From contig CAJAYZ010000260.1 in assembly GCA_903949225.1 (NCBI GenBank), positions 1 through 8,699 on the forward strand: DNA of 8,699 nucleotides. Reading direction: 5' to 3'. The stretch is from an uncultured Planctomycetaceae bacterium. Its GTDB lineage: Bacteria > Planctomycetota > Planctomycetia > Pirellulales > UBA1268. Every line of letters starts with the position of its first letter. The first letter of the stretch is position 1. The notes under the pieces are model-generated. The model had not been told where the DNA came from. It saw nothing but the letters and a program-made list of their open reading frames with translations, and did not search any database. The position numbers and the translations under genes are program-made. This document shows positions 1 through 7,372 of this stretch, in pieces.

Positions 1-2774
1 AGAGCCTCCTCTGGCAGCGGGTCGAAGGGGACGAGATGCCCCCCGAGCACCCGCTCCCAGCGGAAGAAAAAGCACTCCTCCGCGCCTGGATCGACGCCGG
101 GAGCCCCTGGGGGGAGCAGCCACTCGATCCGCTCGCCTTCAGCACGGAGAAGCGGGCCGGGCGGGATTGGTGGTCGCTCCAGCCGATTCAGGAAGCGCCG
201 CTCCCGGAGACAGCGCTCGATCCGTGGGCGCGGGGGCCTGTCGATGCCTGGGTGCTCGAACGGCTTGGGGCTTCCGGCCTTGGCCCTTCGTCCCCCGCTG
301 ATCCGCGGACCCTCATCCGGCGGCTGTTCTTCGATCTGATCGGCCTTCCTCCGAGTCCCGAGCAGGTCGAGGCCTTCATGGCCGATCCCTCGGAGGCCGC
401 CTACGAGCGCGTTGTCGATGACCTCCTCGCCTCGCCCCACTACGGCGAACGCTGGGGGCGGCACTGGCTCGACATCGTCCGCTACACCGAGAGCGAAGGG
501 TTCGAATACGACCACCCGCGCGACCGCGCCTGGCACTACCGCGATTACGTCATCAAGAGCTTCAACGACGACAAGCCCTACGACCGCTTCATGGCGGAAC
601 AAATCGCCGGCGATGTTCTCGAGCCGGTGACCAGCGACGGCATCATCGCCACGAGCATGCTCGTCTGCGGCGCCTGGGATCGGGCTGGCAATGCCCAGGC
701 CAACGCCACGCAGCGTGCCATCACGCGCGAGGAGGAGATGGAGGACATGATCAGCGTTGTCGGCCAGACGTTCCTCGGCCTGACGCTCAACTGTGCCCGC
801 TGCCATTCCCACAAGTTCGACCCGGTGCCCCAGGAAGACTACTTCCGCATCAAGGCCGTCTTCGACGGGGTGAAACACGGAGAACGGACGTTTGCCTCCC
901 CGGCCGAGATCGCTGCCCGCGAGCACAAGGCAGCAGCCCGCGCCGAGGCGATTGCCGCCGAGCGGGCAACGATCGCCGCTCTCGAACGGGAAGGGGCCCG
1001 GAGAGCTGCGGAACGCTCGCAGGAACGCACCGCAGCCCCCCCCGGCCCTGCGCCCCTGATCCGCTGGACGTTCCAGGATGGCGGTGCAGCGGCCGGCGGC
1101 AAGCTCCATGGAGGAGCCGAGATCGTCGGGGGAAGGCTCCGGCTCCAGCGGGCAACCCAGTCCTCCTTCGAAAGTGATCCGATCCCCGAGACCATTCGGG
1201 AAAAAACGCTCGAGGCTTGGGTCGTGCTGTCGGACCTCGATCAGGGAGGAGGGGCGGCGATCTCGATCGAAAGCACCCCTGACCGGGATTTCGACGCGAT
1301 CGTGTTTGGCGAGCGGCAGCCGCGGAAATGGATCGCCGGCAGCGGCGGCTTCGCTCGGACGCGCGACCTCGAGGCCCCGGAGGAGACGGCGCCGGCCGGG
1401 CAGGCGGTCCACATGGCGGCGGTCTACCGCGCCGACAACAGCATCACGCTCTACCGCAACGGCGAGCGTTACGCCCCCTCCTATGTCCCCGCGGCGGCGC
1501 TGCGGACGTTTGAGAAGGGGGCGGCGACGGTCCTCATCGGTCTGCGGCACCATGGCGCCGGCAACGGCTTTCTCGACGGCGAGATTCTCCAGGCCGCCCT
1601 TCACGACCGGGCCCTCGGCGACGAGGAGGTGGCCGCTGCCTTCCGGGCCGGGGGCTTCGCGATCCCGAAGGAGGAAATCCTCGCCTGCCTCGACGACGCG
1701 GAGCGGATCAGCCACGCCCGGGCCACGGCGCGGATCGATGAACTCAAGAAGGAGACCGAGGCGTCCGCCGCCGCCACTGAAGTGTCGTATGTCGGCGTCC
1801 GTATCGAGCCAGCGCCAACGGCGCTGCTCCTCCGCGGGAGCGTCACATCCCCCGGTGCGATCATGACGCCGGCCGGGCTCTCGGCCATCACCGCCGTCGA
1901 CGCCGATCTGGGGCTCGTACCAGAGGCCCCCGAAGCGGAGCGGCGGAGGCGGTTCGCCGCCTGGATCTCCGCTCCGGCCAATCCCCTCCCTGCCCGTGTG
2001 ATCGCCAACCGGGTGTGGCAGTACCACTTCGGCCGTGGGCTCGTGGCGACACCGAGCGATTTCGGCCTCAACGGTGGCCGGCCGAGCCACCCCGAACTTC
2101 TCGACTGGCTGGCGGGCGAACTGCTGCGGTCGGGATGGCGGCTCAAGGCCCTCCACCGCGCCATCCTCCTCTCCTCGACCTACAGGCAAGCCTCGACCCA
2201 CGACGAGAAGGCGGCGGCAATCGATGCCGACGCGATCCTCCTCTGGCGTTATCCGCCCCGGCGACTCGAAGCCGAGGCGGTGCGCGACGCGATGCTCGCG
2301 GTGAGTGGGGAACTCAATCCCGCGATGGGGGGTCCGAGCTTCCGCCCCTTCACGACCACGAGCTTCAACGCCACCTTCTATCACCCCGTCGACCGCGACG
2401 ATCCCGAGTTCAACCGGCGCACCGTCTACCGGATGAATGTCAACTCGGGGAAGGAACCGCTCCTCGACGCCTTCGATTGCCCGAGTCCCGCCGTGAAGAC
2501 GCCGACGCGTGGCGAGACGATCACGCCGCTCCAGGCGCTTGCGCTCATGAACAACAGCTTCGTCCAGCGTCAGGCCGACCGGCTCGCCGAGCGCTCGCTC
2601 GAGGCCGCGGGGGGCGACCTGACCGACGCCATCGACCGTGCCTACGAGCGTGCCCTGGGGCGGCGAGCGACCGACACAGAACGGCATCAGGCCGTCACCG
2701 CGGCCCAAGCCCGCGGCTTGGGAAGTGTCTGCTGGGCCCTCCTCAATTCCAGCGAGTTTCTCTATGTCCAATGA
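1..2774 (+). CDS. PSCyt1(end)-PSCyt2-LamG-PSD1 haem protein (DUF1549/DUF1553), 5' partial
   Basis: Planctomycete-type secreted multi-domain cytochrome-like protein of unknown reaction. The frame is open to the window edge (first full codon at 3), and the residues before the ATG at 36 (SLLWQRVEGDE, then MPPEHPL) are the end of a PSCyt1 domain. The real start, signal peptide and first CxxCH therefore lie upstream. Numbered from the ATG at 36: the PSCyt1 tail has the MPP methionine, the usual distal haem ligand; PSCyt2/DUF1549 spans about 44-286, with LIRRLFFDLIGLPP, YGERWGRHWLD and a haem motif CARCH (253-257) followed by SHKFDP. An Ala/Glu/Arg-rich, probably helical linker (287-332) follows, then a LamG/concanavalin-like domain (about 341-540, from LIRWTF). 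PSD1/DUF1553 (about 636-912) has NRVWQYHFGRG, RRLEAEAVRDA and ALALMNN. It overlaps gene B by 11 nt, so the two are probably co-translated. The family is certain; the LamG call is from pattern only. Confidence 0.95.
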   Translation, partial: SLLWQRVEGDEMPPEHPLPAEEKALLRAWIDAGSPWGEQPLDPLAFSTEKRAGRDWWSLQPIQEAPLPETALDPWARGPVDAWVLERLGASGLGPSSPADPRTLIRRLFFDLIGLPPSPEQVEAFMADPSEAAYERVVDDLLASPHYGERWGRHWLDIVRYTESEGFEYDHPRDRAWHYRDYVIKSFNDDKPYDRFMAEQIAGDVLEPVTSDGIIATSMLVCGAWDRAGNAQANATQRAITREEEMEDMISVVGQTFLGLTLNCARCHSHKFDPVPQEDYFRIKAVFDGVKHGERTFASPAEIAAREHKAAARAEAIAAERATIAALEREGARRAAERSQERTAAPPGPAPLIRWTFQDGGAAAGGKLHGGAEIVGGRLRLQRATQSSFESDPIPETIREKTLEAWVVLSDLDQGGGAAISIESTPDRDFDAIVFGERQPRKWIAGSGGFARTRDLEAPEETAPAGQAVHMAAVYRADNSITLYRNGERYAPSYVPAAALRTFEKGAATVLIGLRHHGAGNGFLDGEILQAALHDRALGDEEVAAAFRAGGFAIPKEEILACLDDAERISHARATARIDELKKETEASAAATEVSYVGVRIEPAPTALLLRGSVTSPGAIMTPAGLSAITAVDADLGLVPEAPEAERRRRFAAWISAPANPLPARVIANRVWQYHFGRGLVATPSDFGLNGGRPSHPELLDWLAGELLRSGWRLKALHRAILLSSTYRQASTHDEKAAAIDADAILLWRYPPRRLEAEAVRDAMLAVSGELNPAMGGPSFRPFTTTSFNATFYHPVDRDDPEFNRRTVYRMNVNSGKEPLLDAFDCPSPAVKTPTRGETITPLQALALMNNSFVQRQADRLAERSLEAAGGDLTDAIDRAYERALGRRATDTERHQAVTAAQARGLGSVCWALLNSSEFLYVQ
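2764..2774 (+). other. Stop/start overlap coupling genes A and B
   Basis: The ATG of gene B (2764-2766) lies 8 nt upstream of the TGA of gene A (2772-2774) in another frame. No good Shine-Dalgarno precedes it (the bases before are gcgagtttctct). Ribosomes finishing A probably reinitiate on B, keeping the two products in fixed proportion. Confidence 0.7.
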
Positions 2775-4257
2775 CTCGTTCCGGGCCGGCCGGCTTGAAC
2801 CATTCAGTGGCCTCGTGGCCTCTCCCCCAGCCCCGCTCGTTCCCCGCCGCCACTTCCTCTCCGGAGCCAGCGGCAGTTTGGCGAGCGTCGCCCTCGCCTG
2901 GCTGCTCGCCAGGGAATCGACGGCCGAGACATCGGGCACGGCACCGGCAGGCGCGGGCTTCGGCCTCCACTTCCCCGCCAAGGCGAAGCGCGTCGTGCAG
3001 ATCTTCTGCAGCGGCGGTGTCAGCCATATCGAGACCTTCGACCCCAAGCCGGAGCTCGAGCGATTGGACGGCAAATCGCTCGAAGGGCAGGGGGAGAATC
3101 TCGGCTTCTTCGGCCAGCCCGGGATGCTCATGAAGAGCGTCTACCCCTTCGCCCGGCACGGGGAGAGTGGCTCGTCGGTCAGCAGCCTCCTGCCGCACCT
3201 TGCCAGTTGCGCTGACGATCTCTGCTTCATTCACTCGATGGTCGCCAAGAGCAACAACCACACGCCGGCCACCTTCCAGATGAACAGTGGCTTCACGCTC
3301 AACGGCTTCCCCTCCATGGGGGCCTGGTTGAGCTATGGTCTGGGGACGATCAGCGAAGACCTCCCCGCGTTCGTCGTCCTCCCCGATCCCCGCGGCCAGC
3401 CGGCCGGCGGATCGATCAACTGGACCAGTGGATTCCTCCCCGCCAACCACCAGGGAGTCGCCTTCCGCACCGATGGCGGCGATCCGATCGCCGACCTCCG
3501 CACGCCCGCGGGCCTCTCTCCGGCCGACCGCGTGGCCGATCTCCGGCTCCTCAGGGACATGAACAGCGACTTCGCCCGGCTCCACCCCGGCGACACCGAC
3601 TTCGCGGCGAGGCTGCGGTCGTATGAGCTCGCCGCCCGGATGCAGGTGAGCATCCCCGAGGCGACCAGCTTCGACGACGAGCCGGCGACCGTGCGGGAGC
3701 TGTACGGCATCGACGATCCGACGAACAAGGGATTCTCCCGCAATTGCCTCATGGCCCGCCGGCTCCTCGAGCGCGGCGTGCGGTTCGTCCAGCTGTTCAA
3801 TGGCGGCTCGTTCGGCAGCCCGCGGATCAACTGGGACGGCCACGAAAACATGAAGGAAAACCACGACACGCAGGCCGCCACGATGGATCGGCCCGTCGCG
3901 GCGCTGATCAAGGATCTCAAAGACCGCGGCATGCTCGACGACACGCTCGTCGTCTGGTCGACGGAGTTCGGCCGCAGTCCGGTGACCCAAGGCATCGGCG
4001 CCACCGGCCGTGACCACCACCCCAAGGCTTTCACTTGCTTCCTCGCCGGGGCCGGCGTCAAGGGGGGCCACCATCACGGCGCGACCGACGACGTCGGCTA
4101 CGGCGTGGTCGAGGACGAGGTGACGATCCCCGACTTCCACGCCACGATTCTCCACCTCCTCGGCATCGACCACGAGAAGCTCACCTACTATCACAACGGC
4201 GTCAATCGTCGTCTCACCGACGTCCACGGGCATGTCGTCCGCGGAATCCTCTCCTGA
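2764..4257 (+). CDS. DUF1501 family protein, Tat-exported (partner of gene A)
   Basis: A 497-residue DUF1501 protein, full length for the family, which resembles the alkaline phosphatase/sulfatase superfamily; substrate unknown. The frame is open 42 codons further upstream to an ATG at 2638, but that stretch lies inside gene A and resembles nothing. The ATG at 2764 places a twin-arginine motif PRRHFLSG (RR at 28-29) before a hydrophobic stretch ending near residue 49, a credible Tat signal. There is no clear Shine-Dalgarno; the start overlaps the stop of A by 11 nt, which suggests translational coupling. A GTG at 2815 is a possible later start. Family landmarks: GGVSHIETFDPKP (84-96), FVVLPD, SYELAARMQ, ARRLLERGVRFVQ, INWDGHE, WSTEFGR (398-404), GRDHHPK (415-421), DFHATILHLLGIDHE (from 457) and RRLTDVHG near the end. 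Asp, His and Glu in these motifs are likely metal ligands by analogy. No sulfatase C-x-P-x-R motif is present. Confidence 0.95.
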   Translation: MSNDSFRAGRLEPFSGLVASPPAPLVPRRHFLSGASGSLASVALAWLLARESTAETSGTAPAGAGFGLHFPAKAKRVVQIFCSGGVSHIETFDPKPELERLDGKSLEGQGENLGFFGQPGMLMKSVYPFARHGESGSSVSSLLPHLASCADDLCFIHSMVAKSNNHTPATFQMNSGFTLNGFPSMGAWLSYGLGTISEDLPAFVVLPDPRGQPAGGSINWTSGFLPANHQGVAFRTDGGDPIADLRTPAGLSPADRVADLRLLRDMNSDFARLHPGDTDFAARLRSYELAARMQVSIPEATSFDDEPATVRELYGIDDPTNKGFSRNCLMARRLLERGVRFVQLFNGGSFGSPRINWDGHENMKENHDTQAATMDRPVAALIKDLKDRGMLDDTLVVWSTEFGRSPVTQGIGATGRDHHPKAFTCFLAGAGVKGGHHHGATDDVGYGVVEDEVTIPDFHATILHLLGIDHEKLTYYHNGVNRRLTDVHGHVVRGILS

Positions 4258-4309
4258 CCGCGGAATCTCCCGGGCCTGATGCCCCTCATCGAAGCGGCCC
4301 GCCGCAGGC

Positions 4310-4315
4310 TAAACT
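4310..4315 (+). promoter_or_regulatory. Possible -10 element upstream of gene C
   Basis: TAAACT matches the sigma-70 -10 consensus at four of six positions and is an AT-rich island in a GC-rich gap. No convincing -35 hexamer lies about 17 bp upstream. Transcription would begin near 4322, leaving a leader of only about 13 nt before the ATG. It may instead be chance, with C transcribed by readthrough from A-B. Confidence 0.22.
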
Positions 4316-4323
4316 GAGGGGAC

Positions 4324-4328
4324 GGAGG
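4324..4328 (+). promoter_or_regulatory. Ribosome binding site of gene C
   Basis: GGAGG sits 6 nt before the ATG at 4335, an almost perfect Shine-Dalgarno. It decides the start: the reading frame is open about 100 codons further upstream, but that part lies inside gene B and is low-complexity Arg-rich shadow sequence. Confidence 0.85.
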
Positions 4329-4334
4329 CGAGTC

Positions 4335-7325
4335 ATGGTGCTGCTGCTGTCGGTCCGATGCCGGTTCGCGATCATCGCTGGGCTGCTGCTCTCGCTCGCT
4401 GCGGCCGTGGCCTCCGCCGCCGAAGATCGCCACGCTGCTGCCAGAGCGCTGCTCGTGGCCCGCTGCGTCGAATGCCATGGCGAAGACGCGCAGGAAGGGG
4501 GCTTGAGGCTCGATTCGCGTGGGGGGATCCTCCGTGGGGGCGAATACGGCCCCATCGCCATTGCCGGAAACGGCGCCGAGGGGGAACTCCTCGACCGGAT
4601 CCGCACCGCCGACGCCGATGAACGGATGCCCCCCTCCGGTGAGCCACTCACAGCCGACGAGGTCGCCAGCCTTTCCGCCTGGCTGGCCGACGGCCTCCCC
4701 TGGCCCGGTGCCGAAGGGAACGCCGACCGCGACCCGCGCCTCGACCACTGGGCTTGGCAGCCGATCCGCCACCCCGATCCCCCGGCGCCGATGGAAGCTT
4801 TTCAATCGCTTCCGGGCGTCGAGCCCGACCGCAACCCGATCGACGCCTTCGTGCGGGCCACGCTCGCCGCCGAAGGGATGCGTCCCACGGCCGTGGCCGA
4901 CCGACGGACACTCATTCGCCGCCTCTCCTTCGATCTCCTCGGCCTCCCGCCGACACCTGAAGAGATCGATGCCTTCGTCGCCGACGCTGACCCGGCCGCC
5001 TACGAAAACCTCGTCGAGCGGATGCTCGCCTCGCCCCGCTACGGCGAGCGCTGGGCCCGGCACTGGCTCGATGTCGTCCACTACGGCGACACGCACGGCT
5101 ACGACAAGGACAAGCAGCGCCCCAATGCCTGGCCCTACCGCGACTGGGTGATCGGCGCCTTCAATGCCGATCTCCCCTGGGCCCGGTTCGTGGCCGATCA
5201 GATTGCCGGCGACGTCCTCCGCCCCGATGATTCAGGCGCTCTCGAGGCGACCGGCATGCTCGCCGCCGGCCCGTGGGACTTCATCGGCCATGTCGAAGTG
5301 CCAGAGACGAAGACCGACGGCAAGATCGCCCGCCATCTCGACCGCGACGACATGGTCGCCAACACGATCGGCACCTTCGCGAGCGTCACGATCCAGTGCG
5401 CCCAGTGCCATGCGCACAAGTTCGATCCCGTCTCCCAGGAGGATTACTACGCCCTCCAGGCCGTCTTCGCAGCCCTCGATCGCACCGAGCGGACCTATTC
5501 CCCCGATCCCGCGGTGATGCGGGCCCATGCCACCCTCGATGCCCGCCGCACCGATCTCGACGGCCAAAAGAAAGCCCTCGAGGCCAGGCTTGCCGAAGCC
5601 GCCGGCCCCCGCCTCGCCGAGATCGACAAGACCCTCGCCGCCCCCGGCGGAGGCAATGCCACGCCCGCTTTTGGCTGGCATTCGGAAATTGTCGCCGCGA
5701 GCAGTCCGACGGCGGCCGACGCAGAAAAATGGGTGCAGGTCGATCTCGGCCGCGAGATCGCGATCACACGCGTCGTTCTCCATCCCTGCCACGACGATTT
5801 CAATGGTATCGGGGCTGGCTTCGGATTCCCCCGTCGGTTTCGGATCGAGGGTTCGAACGACCCGACGTTCGCGACCAACGTCATCCCTCTCGCCGACTCT
5901 GGCGCCGACGAGCTTCCCAATCCAGGCACGACACCGCAGGCGTTCACCGTCGACAGCGGAGCGGTCGGGGCCGTTCGTCACGTCCGCGTCACCGCCACGC
6001 GACTTGCCCCGCGGCAGAACGACTTCATTGCCGCGATCGCCGAGCTCGACATTCTCGATGCCGACGGCACGAACGTTGCCCGCGGCGCCACAGTCTCCTC
6101 CCTCGATTCGATCGAGGCTCCACCGCGCTGGCAGCGGGCGAATCTCGTCGACGGCGCCTTTCCGGCCCCGGGCGCTGACGCGCCTGCCCTCCGCCGAGAG
6201 CGCGACGAGCTTCTGGCGAAGGTGCCGGCCGAGGTGACCGACGGGCTCCGGGCGATCGAAGAGGACCTTGCGACCCTCAATCGCGAGCGTGAGGCCCTGC
6301 CGGCGCTGCGGCCGCTCTACACGGTGACGGCGACGCAGCGTGGCGGCGTGCCCCGCCCGATCCATCTCCTTGCCCGAGGCAATGTCAGTACGCCGGGCCG
6401 CGAGGTCGGCCCCGGAGCGCTTTCGGCACTCGCGATGCTCCCGGCCCGGTTCGAGCTTCCCGCCGGTGCCCCGGAAGGGGCCCGCCGCAAGGCACTGGCC
6501 GAGTGGCTCGTCTCGCCCGAAAACCCGCTCACCTGGCGGAGCGCCGTCAACCGCGCCTGGCTCTACCATTTCGGCCGCGGCATCGTCGACACCCCGAGTG
6601 ATTTCGGCCGGATGGGCTCCCCGCCGAGCCACGCGGCCCTCCTCGACTGGCTGGCAGCCGAGTTCCGCGATCAGGGCGGCTCGCTCAAAAATCTCCATCG
6701 CCTCATCGTCAGAAGTGCCACGTGGCGACAGCGCGCCGATGACGATCCGGCCATGACGGCCGTCGATAGCGGCAACGCGTTGCTCTGGCGGCAGAACCGA
6801 CGGAGGCTCGAAGCCGAGGCGATTCGCGACGCAGTCCTCGTCACTGCCGGCACGCTCGACCCCACGGCAGGCGGCCCTGGCTGGCAAGACTTCCGCATCG
6901 AGCACCCGGAACACTCCCCCCACTACCGCTACGACCTCGCCGATCCGGCCGACCGTTCGACCTGGCGGCGGAGCATCTACCGCTTCATTGTTCGCAGTCA
7001 GACGCAGCCCTTCATGACGAGCCTCGACTGCGCCGATCCGTCGATGCGGGTCGAGAAGCGCAACGAGAGCCTCTCGGCGATCCAGGCTCTCGCCCTGCTC
7101 AACAATGGCTTCATGACCACGCAAGCCGTGGAGTTTGCCGCACGGGTGGCCCGCGAGGCAGGAGATGATCCCCAAGCGCAGGTCGATCGGGCCTTGCGCC
7201 TCGCCTTCGGCCGGGCGCCGACCGACGAGGAATCGACGGTGCTGCTCGAGTTGCTCCGCGCCCACGGCCTCCCCGCCGTCTGCCGGACGCTCGTCAATCT
7301 CAACGAGTTCACGTTCATCGACTGA
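4335..7325 (+). CDS. PSCyt1-PSCyt2-discoidin-like-PSD1 di-haem protein (DUF1549/DUF1553)
   Basis: Complete 996-residue secreted planctomycete cytochrome-like protein of unknown reaction. Residues 1-28 form a Sec signal peptide ending in ASA with no lipobox. PSCyt1 (about 34-123) has haem motif CVECH (44-48) and MPP with Met98 as likely distal ligand. PSCyt2/DUF1549 (about 136-385) has LIRRLSFDLLGLPP, YGERWARHWLD and a second haem motif CAQCH (355-359) followed by AHKFDP. A predicted helical linker (394-438) leads to a discoidin/F5-8C-like domain (about 443-607) with WVQVDLG (466-472) and DDFNGIGAGFGFP. A second charged helical segment (619-662) precedes a conserved RGN...PG linker and PSD1/DUF1553 (about 717-996) with NRAWLYHFGRG, RRLEAEAIRDA and ALALLNN. 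It has the same architecture as gene A except for the middle binding domain, and is followed after 47 bp by its DUF1501 partner D. Family certain; discoidin call fairly sure. Confidence 0.96.
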   Translation: MVLLLSVRCRFAIIAGLLLSLAAAVASAAEDRHAAARALLVARCVECHGEDAQEGGLRLDSRGGILRGGEYGPIAIAGNGAEGELLDRIRTADADERMPPSGEPLTADEVASLSAWLADGLPWPGAEGNADRDPRLDHWAWQPIRHPDPPAPMEAFQSLPGVEPDRNPIDAFVRATLAAEGMRPTAVADRRTLIRRLSFDLLGLPPTPEEIDAFVADADPAAYENLVERMLASPRYGERWARHWLDVVHYGDTHGYDKDKQRPNAWPYRDWVIGAFNADLPWARFVADQIAGDVLRPDDSGALEATGMLAAGPWDFIGHVEVPETKTDGKIARHLDRDDMVANTIGTFASVTIQCAQCHAHKFDPVSQEDYYALQAVFAALDRTERTYSPDPAVMRAHATLDARRTDLDGQKKALEARLAEAAGPRLAEIDKTLAAPGGGNATPAFGWHSEIVAASSPTAADAEKWVQVDLGREIAITRVVLHPCHDDFNGIGAGFGFPRRFRIEGSNDPTFATNVIPLADSGADELPNPGTTPQAFTVDSGAVGAVRHVRVTATRLAPRQNDFIAAIAELDILDADGTNVARGATVSSLDSIEAPPRWQRANLVDGAFPAPGADAPALRRERDELLAKVPAEVTDGLRAIEEDLATLNREREALPALRPLYTVTATQRGGVPRPIHLLARGNVSTPGREVGPGALSALAMLPARFELPAGAPEGARRKALAEWLVSPENPLTWRSAVNRAWLYHFGRGIVDTPSDFGRMGSPPSHAALLDWLAAEFRDQGGSLKNLHRLIVRSATWRQRADDDPAMTAVDSGNALLWRQNRRRLEAEAIRDAVLVTAGTLDPTAGGPGWQDFRIEHPEHSPHYRYDLADPADRSTWRRSIYRFIVRSQTQPFMTSLDCADPSMRVEKRNESLSAIQALALLNNGFMTTQAVEFAARVAREAGDDPQAQVDRALRLAFGRAPTDEESTVLLELLRAHGLPAVCRTLVNLNEFTFID

Positions 7326-7336
7326 TTGGATGATTC

Positions 7337-7360
7337 GGCTGCCCGTTCCGACCGGCAGCC
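7337..7360 (+). other. Intercistronic hairpin between genes C and D
   Basis: GGCTGCC (7337-7343) pairs perfectly with GGCAGCC (7354-7360). Inside, after one C-C mismatch, GT pairs with AC around a TCCG loop, which fits the stable UNCG tetraloop type. It lies 11 nt after the stop of C and 3 nt before the Shine-Dalgarno of D. No T-run follows, so a classic intrinsic terminator is unlikely; it could stabilise the upstream message or tune translation of D. Confidence 0.45.
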
Positions 7361-7363
7361 CCC

Positions 7364-7367
7364 GGAG
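7364..7367 (+). promoter_or_regulatory. Ribosome binding site of gene D
   Basis: GGAG lies 5 nt before the ATG at 7373, supporting that start. It is immediately downstream of the hairpin at 7337-7360, so ribosome access could be affected by that fold. Confidence 0.7.
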
Positions 7368-7372
7368 CCCCC

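Noticed and set aside
2638..2763. 42-codon upstream extension of gene B
   Set aside because: It lies wholly inside gene A, resembles nothing in DUF1501 proteins, and would push the Tat motif to about residue 70.
2015..3133. Plus-strand ORF (372 codons) spanning the A-B junction
   Set aside because: Wrong frame for both genes. The product is Arg/Pro/Ser-rich low-complexity sequence typical of frame-shifted GC-rich coding DNA.
2743..4233. Long minus-strand ORF (496 codons) opposite gene B
   Set aside because: It mirrors gene B codon for codon in GC-rich DNA. The product is a monotonous Val/Glu/Ala/Arg string without a domain, while the plus strand encodes a complete DUF1501 protein.
4272..4305. 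Possible terminator stems after gene B (GGGC...GCCC and GCGGCCCGCCGC)
   Set aside because: Stems are only 4-5 bp, the second has a loop of 2-4 bases, and neither is followed by a T-run; expected by chance in GC-rich DNA.
4035..4334. 100-codon upstream extension of gene C
   Set aside because: It overlaps gene B in another frame and is Arg/Pro-rich. The GGAGG plus ATG at 4335 gives a textbook signal peptide at the N-terminus.
4191..5096. Minus-strand ORF (301 codons) across the B-C gap
   Set aside because: It covers the end of B and the start of C in antisense, has no domain, and conflicts with the strong plus-strand start at 4335.
5781..5795. Extra haem site suggested by HPCHDD in gene C
   Set aside because: Only one Cys is present; it is not CxxCH, and it lies inside the discoidin-like domain.
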